Origin: Firm-13 sp964617375
GTDB taxonomy: Bacteria > Bacillota > Clostridia > Saccharofermentanales > Saccharofermentanaceae
Assembly: GCA_964617375.1 (NCBI GenBank)
Contig: CAZTXQ010000001.1
Span: 1 to 64,000 of the forward strand
Length of the DNA: 64,000 bases
Direction of reading: 5' to 3'
Shown one piece after another: positions 34,112-41,739 of this stretch. The notes beneath the pieces were generated by a model that had not been told where the DNA came from, searched no databases, and saw nothing but the letters and a program-made list of their open reading frames with translations. The position numbers were made by a program, and so were the translations under genes. Each line of letters opens with the position of its first letter. Within the stretch, counting starts at the first letter, position 1.

Positions 34112-34732
34112 TTATGCGTTTTCTTTGAAGTAGTGAATATTTTTTATTAAATAATCCATTCCGGAAATGATTGTCATAATTACGGATATCAGGAATGCAA
34201 TATCTCCGACCATATATATAGCCGGTCCGGCGGATACCGAAGGCAGAATTTTCTCGAAAATCATCACGAACAGTGGCTCAAACAGAAGGTAAATAATAGC
34301 AATCATCTGCGTTGTCGTCTTGATTTTTCCGATCATCGCCGCTGCCATAACAACGCCCTTCTCGCTTGCAACGAGCCGAATTCCGGTAACCATAAATTCA
34401 CGGATTACGATGATGATGACAAATACCGACGAGATCCGGTCTATATCAACCAAAGCGATCAGAACCGATATAACGAGCATCTTGTCCGCGAGCGAATCCA
34501 GAAACTTGCCGAGGTTGGTTATCAGATTGTACTTTCTGGCAATTTTGCCGTCGGCCATGTCGGTCAGCGATGCGATGACAAAAATACCGCCTGCAATAAT
34601 CCGGCCCCACGTGCCGATGAAAGTGTTCCATCCCGTCGGTTCAAAAGAAAAAATGTGAATCGGAAGCATAAAAAGCAAAACAAAAGGAACGAGAATAATT
34701 CGTAAGAGAGAAAGTTTATTCGGTGTATTCAT
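34112..34732 (-). CDS. pgsA: CDP-diacylglycerol-glycerol-3-phosphate 3-phosphatidyltransferase
   Basis: It makes phosphatidylglycerol phosphate, the precursor of phosphatidylglycerol. The 206-residue membrane protein has about five to six hydrophobic segments and the CDP-alcohol phosphatidyltransferase motif DGKIARKY...GKFLDSLADK. Its ATG overlaps the rimO stop (ATGA). The rimO-pgsA pair is common in Firmicutes. Confidence 0.94.
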   Translation of the reverse strand: MNTPNKLSLLRIILVPFVLLFMLPIHIFSFEPTGWNTFIGTWGRIIAGGIFVIASLTDMADGKIARKYNLITNLGKFLDSLADKMLVISVLIALVDIDRISSVFVIIIVIREFMVTGIRLVASEKGVVMAAAMIGKIKTTTQMIAIIYLLFEPLFVMIFEKILPSVSAGPAIYMVGDIAFLISVIMTIISGMDYLIKNIHYFKENA

Positions 34733-36087
34733 GATTTGATCACTCCTGTAATATCATAGGGCGAGCAGTCGACAAACTCGACCTCGTATGTCTTCCCGAT
34801 CTCCGGGGCGTCTTCGGAGGCGGCTACATAAATAGTCGGGTCCACTTCAGGTGCTTCACCGTAGCTTCTGCCCATGTAAAATATACCATCATCTGAAACA
34901 GATTCAAGCGTAACCTGATTAATTTGATGAAGGCGTGCCTGATTATGTTTGAGTGAGATCTCCTGCTGCAGCTCCATGACATCCTTTTGCCGCTTTTCCG
35001 CAACACTCTTTGCCGGCTTGCCCTTCATCTCAAAGGCATCCGTTCCTTCCTCAGGTGAAAAAACAAAACATCCCAGACGGTCAAACTGCCAGATCTTAAG
35101 CTGTTCCAAAAGATTATGGAAAGCATCCCGGGTCTCCCCGGGAAAACCTACGAGTACTGTCGTGCGGAGAATGATGTCCGGTATCTCTTGCCGGAGTCTC
35201 TGAATCGAAGCCGTTATAGACGCAGCAGTATCGCGCCTCTTCATGGCTGATAAAACTCCGTCATCGCCGTGCTGAACCGGCATGTCCAGATAATGAGCGA
35301 CTTTGGGATTGTTCTTCATTTCATGGACAAGTTCATCCGTAATGCCGTCGGAATAGGAATACATAATCCGAATGACACGTATGCCGTCTATAGCCGATAA
35401 TAACCTGATCAGTTCCGGCAGCATACGTTTCCCGTACAGATCCAGTCCGTACTTTGTCGTGTCCTGCGCCGTAAGAATAATCTCCGAATAACCGGATTCT
35501 GCCAAATAACGGGCTTCCTCCGTCAGATCCTCCATCGAACGCGAAATATAGGGTCCTCGAATCATCGGGATCGCGCAATATGCGCAACGGTTTGAGCAAC
35601 CCTCCGCAATCTTGAGCCACGCATAATATGTGGTAGAAACCACTCGATTGACGCGCATATGGGATAGCCCGCCCGCTGCCGAAACCAAATTCTCTACCGG
35701 GCCGGTATAGTTGCCGTACAGAGTACGGATCGATTTGGCAATATCCTGATAATGCGAAGTGCCGATCACCTCATCGACCTCGGGAAGATCTCTTCTTATA
35801 TCTTCGGCGTATCTTTGAGCCAGGCATCCGGTCACGATCAGATAAGAACATTTCCCTTTCGGCGTCTTGTACTCAGCCATCTCGAGAATTGTGTCAATCG
35901 CTTCTTTCTTGGCACTCTCAATAAATCCGCATGTATTTACAACAATGACATCGGCTTCATCCGGACTGGTCACCATAATCATCTGATCATCCAACAAAAT
36001 ACGTGTCATGCATTCCGCATCGACCAGATTCTTTGAGCAGCCCAGAGTAACGATTAAAACATGAATCGGTTCGTTTCCACTATTCAA
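34729..36087 (-). CDS. rimO: ribosomal protein S12 methylthiotransferase RimO
   Basis: This radical SAM enzyme adds a methylthio group to an Asp of S12. The 452-residue protein has the N-terminal UPF0004 cluster cysteines (TLGCSKNLVD, VNTCGFI, VTGCLAQ), the radical SAM motif CSNRCAYC, and a C-terminal TRAM domain. Best start is TTG at 36087, with AAGGAG 7 nt upstream; the ATG at 36105 has only a crowded AGGGA. It follows recX by 49 nt. Confidence 0.95.
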   Translation of the reverse strand: MNSGNEPIHVLIVTLGCSKNLVDAECMTRILLDDQMIMVTSPDEADVIVVNTCGFIESAKKEAIDTILEMAEYKTPKGKCSYLIVTGCLAQRYAEDIRRDLPEVDEVIGTSHYQDIAKSIRTLYGNYTGPVENLVSAAGGLSHMRVNRVVSTTYYAWLKIAEGCSNRCAYCAIPMIRGPYISRSMEDLTEEARYLAESGYSEIILTAQDTTKYGLDLYGKRMLPELIRLLSAIDGIRVIRIMYSYSDGITDELVHEMKNNPKVAHYLDMPVQHGDDGVLSAMKRRDTAASITASIQRLRQEIPDIILRTTVLVGFPGETRDAFHNLLEQLKIWQFDRLGCFVFSPEEGTDAFEMKGKPAKSVAEKRQKDVMELQQEISLKHNQARLHQINQVTLESVSDDGIFYMGRSYGEAPEVDPTIYVAASEDAPEIGKTYEVEFVDCSPYDITGVIKS

Positions 36088-36136
36088 ATAACAGCTCCTT
36101 GACATTCCCTGTAAGGAAATCGTAGTATCGGTCTGT

Positions 36137-36622
36137 CTATTCTACATCACGAATCCGATTTCGCAAAGTGTCCGTGATAAGTGAAGACGAAAAACCCCTC
36201 GACATCAGAAATCGAAACGTCTTATTCATCCATTTTGAGGCATCAAAATCAGGCAGTTCCATCTGCTTCCTGAAAGCGGGAAGGATCGCAGTATCAAACA
36301 GCTCACCAATGCTGTCCGAGTCGCTTCGGAAGTATTCTTCAGCAGACGGCAGGATATCCCTGGATATCCCGGCTTGAAGGAATCTCTGCTGCAGAGCGTA
36401 TCGGCCTTCCGATTTCTTGCCGGTTCTGGCGTTTATTAAGGATCTGGCGATTCGCAAATCATCAATGTAGCCGTCCGTTACAAGCGAATCAACAGCCTCC
36501 TCGGCCGTATCTGGCGAGTAGCCGGCACGAACGAGGTAATCCTTCACTTTGCCGCTCGACTTATGTGAAATACCGATATACGATATCGCACGCATTCTTG
36601 CGTCTCTTTGAGAATCGTCCAA
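36137..36622 (-). CDS. recX: RecA regulatory protein RecX
   Basis: RecX caps and disassembles RecA filaments. The 161-residue helical protein has the typical repeated pattern: a CxxYLxx-like KVKDYLVRAGY, AVDSLVTDGYIDD, and GRYALQQRFLQAGIS. TTG at 36622 has AGGAGG 7 nt upstream. It starts 39 nt after recA on the same strand, the classical recA-recX arrangement. Confidence 0.9.
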   Translation of the reverse strand: MDDSQRDARMRAISYIGISHKSSGKVKDYLVRAGYSPDTAEEAVDSLVTDGYIDDLRIARSLINARTGKKSEGRYALQQRFLQAGISRDILPSAEEYFRSDSDSIGELFDTAILPAFRKQMELPDFDASKWMNKTFRFLMSRGFSSSLITDTLRNRIRDVE

Positions 36623-36661
36623 ACCAGAACCTCCTTCATATAAACGAAATGAATCTTAGTA

Positions 36662-37774
36662 TTAGAAATCAACTCCGAGAATATCGGAATCCGATTCCGT
36701 TTCCGGCTCGTCGACGGAAACAACGGCATCGGCGGGGACGGGCTCGATGGCCGCGCGAATTTTGGCCTCGATCTCATCGCGAATGGCCGGATTCTCCTTC
36801 AGGAATGCCCGTGTATTGTCCTTGCCCTGACCGATTCTCTGACCGTTGTAAGAGAACCAGGATCCGCTCTTATCAATGATGTCCTTCGCGACACCAAGAT
36901 CGACTATACAGCCTTCCTTCGAGATTCCTTCGCCGTACATAATGTCGAACTCTGCCTCTTTAAAAGGAGGTGCTACCTTATTCTTAACGACCTTGACACG
37001 TGTATGGTTGCCGACGATATCGGTGCCATTTCTCAGGCTCTCGGTACGGCGCACATCCAGACGAACCGACGAATAGAACTTAAGCGCACGGCCGCCGGGG
37101 GTTGTCTCGGGATTGCCGAACATTATACCGACCTTCTCACGGAGCTGGTTGATAAAAATACAGACGGTGCTGGATTTGCTGATGACACCGGCGAGCTTAC
37201 GAAGCGCCTGTGACATAAGTCTGGCCTGAAGACCAACATGCGAGTCTCCCATCTCTCCGTCGATCTCAGCCTTCGGAACAAGAGCCGCAACCGAGTCAAT
37301 AACGATGACATCGACGGCTCCGCTTCGTACAAGTGCCTCTGTGATCTCGAGAGCCTGCTCTCCGGTATCCGGCTGCGAAATAATCAACTCATCGATGTTA
37401 ACGCCGATCTTGGCAGCATAGGACGGATCCAGAGCGTGCTCAGCATCGATGAACGCCGCTGTTCCTCCGCCCTTCTGCGCTTCGGCTACGATATGGAGGG
37501 CAACGGTGGTCTTACCGGATGATTCGGGCCCGAATATCTCAATAACACGTCCCTTCGGAACGCCGCCGACACCGAGTGCGATATCAAGCGTGAGAGCTCC
37601 GGTCGGAATGACATCAATATGCATATTCGCACGCTCGCCGAGCTTCATGACGGCACCCTTACCGAATTGTTTCTCTATCTGCAAAAGAGCCGCATCCAGA
37701 GCACGTGCGCGTGCCGAATCGGTCTTCTGTGAAATCTCCTGGTTGGATTTACCCTGTGACTTATCCTTGGCCAT
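36662..37774 (-). CDS. recA: recombinase RecA
   Basis: This ATP-dependent strand-exchange protein and SOS co-protease has 370 residues. It has Walker A GPESSGKT at 82-89, DAEHALDP, VIDSVAALVPKAEI, the DNA-binding loop QLREKVGIMFGNPETTPGGRALKF, whose first part is diagnostic, and an acidic C-terminus. AAGGAGG supports the ATG at 37774. A near-consensus promoter and a LexA-type box lie upstream. Confidence 0.98.
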   Translation of the reverse strand: MAKDKSQGKSNQEISQKTDSARARALDAALLQIEKQFGKGAVMKLGERANMHIDVIPTGALTLDIALGVGGVPKGRVIEIFGPESSGKTTVALHIVAEAQKGGGTAAFIDAEHALDPSYAAKIGVNIDELIISQPDTGEQALEITEALVRSGAVDVIVIDSVAALVPKAEIDGEMGDSHVGLQARLMSQALRKLAGVISKSSTVCIFINQLREKVGIMFGNPETTPGGRALKFYSSVRLDVRRTESLRNGTDIVGNHTRVKVVKNKVAPPFKEAEFDIMYGEGISKEGCIVDLGVAKDIIDKSGSWFSYNGQRIGQGKDNTRAFLKENPAIRDEIEAKIRAAIEPVPADAVVSVDEPETESDSDILGVDF

Positions 37775-37788
37775 ATGATCCTCCTTAA

Positions 37789-37801
37789 CGAACATTCGTT
37801 C
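37789..37801. promoter_or_regulatory. LexA (SOS) box of recA
   Basis: CGAACATTCGTTC fits the Gram-positive SOS box (CGAAC, four bases, GTTC) with one deviation in the centre. It lies 15 nt before the recA ATG, just downstream of the predicted start site. Confidence 0.7.
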
Positions 37802-37812
37802 TTTATGCGTTT

Positions 37813-37841
37813 ATTATATAAATAGCATACCCATAAGTCAA
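37813..37841 (-). promoter_or_regulatory. recA promoter
   Basis: On the minus strand TTGACT (37836-37841) and TATAAT (37813-37818) are separated by 17 nt, giving a start near 37806 next to the SOS box. Confidence 0.8.
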
Positions 37842-37919
37842 TCAAAATCGGTAAAATCTTTTCGACAAAACCTGATGAAAAGAGACAATTGCTGCGCAAA
37901 AAGCATCCGTTATAAGTCT

Positions 37920-39572
37920 TTATACTCGCCCTGAACGCTTTGACCGGATCTTTCCCAGTATCTTATCGAGAAATACGGTCAGTTCTTTCATGTTCAATGC
38001 CTTGGCCGCCGCAAAATAACCCGCAAAGCCGATCATGCCTTTTACAGCCAGCCAAAGCAGGCTCGCTATCTTCCCGGACGGATGAACGGGGAGAACATTC
38101 ATCGTATATACCAGAAGGAGCATAAATGCCGTGCAGATCGCGGACCGTACCAGGAACGGCGCGAGGTTTTTCGGAGCAAGTAGCTTATTTTTCCGATATA
38201 AAATAAAAAGTACAAGAGCACTTATGACACTCGTGACCGAATACGTCAGCGACAGCCAGAGAGCACCGGCGGAGTTGGTTGAAGACAGCATCCCCAAGGC
38301 TTTGAGTATCGAACAGAACAGTGTAATCAGAACCATGGAAAGCGCGCCGGTCGCCAAAGGAACTTTCGTGTTGCCGATCGCATAGAATGCCTGATTATAT
38401 ATAAAAACAAACGTCTGCGCGATGATCGCAATGCAGTATCCCATAAGAACCATCGAAGTGACCTGTCCCTGCTCCGTTTTATAGGCATCGCTCCATTTGA
38501 ATAGTGCCGGAACGACGTCATAACTCAAAGCAAACAGAAGTCCTGCCGACGGTATCGTTAGAAACAGCGCATTGCGAAGACTTTTCCCGAAAAGCATTCT
38601 GGCCGATTTATAGTCGCGCGCAGCAAAATGTGCCGCAAGGGACGGAAGCATGACGCTTCCCACCGCAACGGCAAAAATTCCATACGGGATTTGCCAGATC
38701 GTTTTCGAATTGTTGAGTGATTGTATGATGCCGTCATCAAATTTACCGGTAAAAGCCGATATAATGATTGTATTCAGCTGGACGATGGACGCTGAAAGCA
38801 TGGTGGGAACCGCCAGGTGCAGTAGCTCTTTGAAGCCCTCGTCGTGAATTGCGAGAGAGACACGATAGTTCTTAAGTTCGCCTCTGGCCATATAGAATTG
38901 CCACAGAAAATACAATCCGGCGGAAACGGTAATGCCGAGGGCCGCATAAACGACGCCGTTTTCGCTCCGCCCTCCGAAAACAACGATAGCCAATACTACA
39001 AAAACATTGTAAATGGTCGGGCCGAAAGCAGTCGATGAGAACTTCTTATAAGCGTTGAGTATTCCGATGCAAAAGGCCGCCAGCATCATGAAAAAGACCT
39101 GTGGAAACAATACTTTTGAAGCTTTCGCGGCCAGTGCGACGACTTCCGCATTTTTGTCGAAAAAGATCAGCGGAATAAACCAATCGGAAAGCAACGCTCC
39201 GAGAATCGTAATGCCGAGCATGATCAGTGCGATCAGCGTAATAAACGTACTGACGCTCTTCCAGCCTTTCCTCTGCTGTCCGCTTTCGACCATACGCGCA
39301 AGTGAAGGCGTGATCGCAGCCTGTATCGAACCGCCGACAAGAAGCTGGAAAAAGAGATCCGGAATCGTGAATCCAAGGTAAAAAGCGTCGGCCAATTTCG
39401 TGCCGCTGCCGAATTTCTCCATGATAAAGTTCTCTCTCAGGAACCCGGTTCCTTTCGAGAGCGTCAGTCCGACAATCATCAGAAACGTCGCAAGCGCTAT
39501 ACTTGCGGTGCTCTTCTTCTTTTTATCCGGCCGATCCGTCGGTACGCTTATACGGTCGCTTGGATTCTCCAT
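37920..39572 (-). CDS. murJ: lipid II flippase MurJ
   Basis: It flips lipid II across the membrane for peptidoglycan synthesis. The 550-residue polytopic protein has about 14 hydrophobic segments and MviN motifs: GFLRENFIMEKFG, ADAFYLGFTIPDLFFQLL, AITPSLARM and IPYGIFAVAVGSVMLPSL. It starts 6 nt after cinA and is the last gene of the proC-to-murJ operon. No strong terminator is visible between it and the recA promoter. Confidence 0.95.
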   Translation of the reverse strand: MENPSDRISVPTDRPDKKKKSTASIALATFLMIVGLTLSKGTGFLRENFIMEKFGSGTKLADAFYLGFTIPDLFFQLLVGGSIQAAITPSLARMVESGQQRKGWKSVSTFITLIALIMLGITILGALLSDWFIPLIFFDKNAEVVALAAKASKVLFPQVFFMMLAAFCIGILNAYKKFSSTAFGPTIYNVFVVLAIVVFGGRSENGVVYAALGITVSAGLYFLWQFYMARGELKNYRVSLAIHDEGFKELLHLAVPTMLSASIVQLNTIIISAFTGKFDDGIIQSLNNSKTIWQIPYGIFAVAVGSVMLPSLAAHFAARDYKSARMLFGKSLRNALFLTIPSAGLLFALSYDVVPALFKWSDAYKTEQGQVTSMVLMGYCIAIIAQTFVFIYNQAFYAIGNTKVPLATGALSMVLITLFCSILKALGMLSSTNSAGALWLSLTYSVTSVISALVLFILYRKNKLLAPKNLAPFLVRSAICTAFMLLLVYTMNVLPVHPSGKIASLLWLAVKGMIGFAGYFAAAKALNMKELTVFLDKILGKIRSKRSGRV

Positions 39573-39578
39573 CGTTAC

Positions 39579-40856
39579 TTACAGCCTTTTCCGAAGAAGA
39601 TTGAATGCCTGCAGAGTTGCTACGCGCCGAATGCGCATACGGTTGCCGCCGAGGTTAAATTTCTTGACCTCGGTTCCCTTTTCATCCGCAACGGCCAGAT
39701 ACACAAGTCCGACAGGCCGCTCCTCCGTCCCCCCGTCGGGACCGGCAATTCCGGTAACGGATACGCCGACACTTGTCTTCATCAGTTTTCTTACACCCTC
39801 GGCCATAGCCGCGGCACACTCTTCGCTGACAGCACCGTATTTATCAAGTGTTTCGGACGGAACGCCTAGAACGTTTTCTTTTATAAGGTTGCTGTAGGAA
39901 ATGCACGACCCCGTAAAGACCTGTGATACGCCCGGAATGTCGCCGAATTCGGCCGAAATCATGCCGGCCGTACAGCTCTCCGCAAAGGCAACCGTCTTAT
40001 TCTCCGACAGAAGCTTCTCGAACACGACCTCTTTCATCGATCGTGTTCCGATCTCGTAAATATGATCGCCGAAGCGGTTCTTCAGTTCGTCCAAAACGGG
40101 TCCCAAAAGATCCGGATCGGTATCGGAATCGATCCGCTGTGTGACGCGGAACATACATTCGCCTTCCGCCGCATATGGGGCGATCGTCGGATTAACCTGA
40201 ATGTCGATCATGTCGCGTATTCGGGTTTCGGCGGCGGACTCTCCGATATCAATCAGGTGAACATACGCCGTATGCAGTTTGTATGGCGCCATTTTCTCGA
40301 GAAACGGACGGACCGACAGTGTAAACATCGGGACAACTTCCGAAGGCGGTCCCGGCAGAAGAATCAGGAGGGCTTTGTGATCCGGATCGCCGGCATTCGG
40401 AGCGGGGCAATAAAACATCGCGCCCGGTGCGGTGCCGTTCGTATTCGGAAGGATTGTAGATGTGACAGGGAACATGGCCTGCTTCAGATTGTTGTCAGTC
40501 ATGACGCGTCCGAGCCGTGTGAAATGTTCTGTAAGTTCTACCTTGCTCTTCTCGTCCAATACCATCGGAAGACCGGCGGCTTTTGCGGCCGTCTCCATCG
40601 TCAGATCGTCGGTTGTCGGTCCGAGACCGCCCGTAAGGATAATCAGATCGCATCTTCCGGCGCTTTCCAGAATTTGCGTTGTCAGGCGGTCGACATTGTC
40701 GCCGATGACAATCTGGCGATAAGAAGGGATTCCCAGCTCGGCAAGCTGTTTAGCGAGATAGCCGGAATTGGTATTCAGTGTATGTCCCATAAGAAGCTCC
40801 GTGCCGACACAGATAATCTCGGCACTCCCGATCTTCTTTTCTATTTGATTGTTCAT
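39579..40856 (-). CDS. cinA: CinA family protein (competence/damage-inducible; NMN amidohydrolase domain)
   Basis: The 425-residue two-domain protein has an N-terminal MoeA/MogA-like MoCF domain (EIICVGTELLMG, LTGGLGPTTDD, about residues 10-180) and a C-terminal CinA/PncC domain (AFAESCTAGMIS, SVTGIAGPDGG) that deamidates NMN in related proteins. CinA is often next to recA in Gram-positive bacteria; here murJ lies between. It starts 6 nt after folD. Confidence 0.93.
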   Translation of the reverse strand: MNNQIEKKIGSAEIICVGTELLMGHTLNTNSGYLAKQLAELGIPSYRQIVIGDNVDRLTTQILESAGRCDLIILTGGLGPTTDDLTMETAAKAAGLPMVLDEKSKVELTEHFTRLGRVMTDNNLKQAMFPVTSTILPNTNGTAPGAMFYCPAPNAGDPDHKALLILLPGPPSEVVPMFTLSVRPFLEKMAPYKLHTAYVHLIDIGESAAETRIRDMIDIQVNPTIAPYAAEGECMFRVTQRIDSDTDPDLLGPVLDELKNRFGDHIYEIGTRSMKEVVFEKLLSENKTVAFAESCTAGMISAEFGDIPGVSQVFTGSCISYSNLIKENVLGVPSETLDKYGAVSEECAAAMAEGVRKLMKTSVGVSVTGIAGPDGGTEERPVGLVYLAVADEKGTEVKKFNLGGNRMRIRRVATLQAFNLLRKRL

Positions 40857-40862
40857 GAAAAA

Positions 40863-41738
40863 TTACGACCTTCCCGTCAAAATTTTATAGGCATGAATGG
40901 TGTTTTTAAGGAGCATAGTTATCGTCATGGGTCCTACTCCGCCCGGAACGGGAGTAATTGCTCCGGCAACGGGATACACGGAATCGAAGTCTACGTCTCC
41001 CCTGACCTTGCCGTCTTCACCGCGGTTGATGCCGACGTCGATGACAACGGCTCCCGGCTTCACAAACTCCGCCGTAACAAATCCCTGTTTCCCGATAGCG
41101 GCGATCAATATATCCGCTTCACGGCAAACAGAGGGAAGATCCTTCGTGCGTGAATGCGCAATTGTAACCGTTGCGTTTTCCGCGAGCATCAGCTGCGATA
41201 CGGGCTTTCCGACTATATTGCTTCTGCCGATTACGACGCAGTGCTTGCCGGCGATCGGGATTCCGCTGTTCTTAATAAGGGAAAGACAGCCTAAAGGCGT
41301 ACAGGATACGAGACACTCGCGACCGATGGAAAGAAGTCCTTTGTTGACCGGATGAAAGCCGTCCACATCCTTTTCGGGAGCAATCGCACAGATTACGGCA
41401 AATTCATCCATCTGCCGCGGCAGAGGAAGCTGACACAAGATACCGTGTACTCTCGGATCCTTATTTAACGTATCGATCAAGTCGATCAGTTCTTCCTGTG
41501 TGGCATTCACATCGAGAGAATAACCGAATGACATGATTCCGACCTGCTCGCAGGCCTTCTTTTTGTTGCTGACATAGATCGAGGACGCCGGATCATTGCC
41601 GACCTGAATGACGGCTAGGCCGGGCGGACAGAAATGCTTGTCAGCCTTTCCGTTCTCTCGAATCTGTGCCACCTCTTCGGTCATTTCAGATCTAAGCTGC
41701 GCGGCGACTTCTTTTCCGGAAATAATCATTGCGGGCAT
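40863..41738 (-). CDS. folD: methylenetetrahydrofolate dehydrogenase/cyclohydrolase FolD
   Basis: This bifunctional enzyme converts methylene-THF to formyl-THF. The 291-residue protein has the catalytic YVSNKKKACEQVG lysine region, QLPLP, PEKDVDGFHP, the NADP-binding GRSNIVGKPV, and PVPGGVGPMT. AGGAGG precedes the ATG at 41738, which lies just after the ftsK stop codon. Confidence 0.96.
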   Translation of the reverse strand: MPAMIISGKEVAAQLRSEMTEEVAQIRENGKADKHFCPPGLAVIQVGNDPASSIYVSNKKKACEQVGIMSFGYSLDVNATQEELIDLIDTLNKDPRVHGILCQLPLPRQMDEFAVICAIAPEKDVDGFHPVNKGLLSIGRECLVSCTPLGCLSLIKNSGIPIAGKHCVVIGRSNIVGKPVSQLMLAENATVTIAHSRTKDLPSVCREADILIAAIGKQGFVTAEFVKPGAVVIDVGINRGEDGKVRGDVDFDSVYPVAGAITPVPGGVGPMTITMLLKNTIHAYKILTGRS

Positions 41739-41739
41739 C

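Noticed and set aside
40062..41153. A 363-codon plus-strand frame
   Set aside because: It is antisense to cinA and folD, which have complete motifs; the product has no recognisable features.
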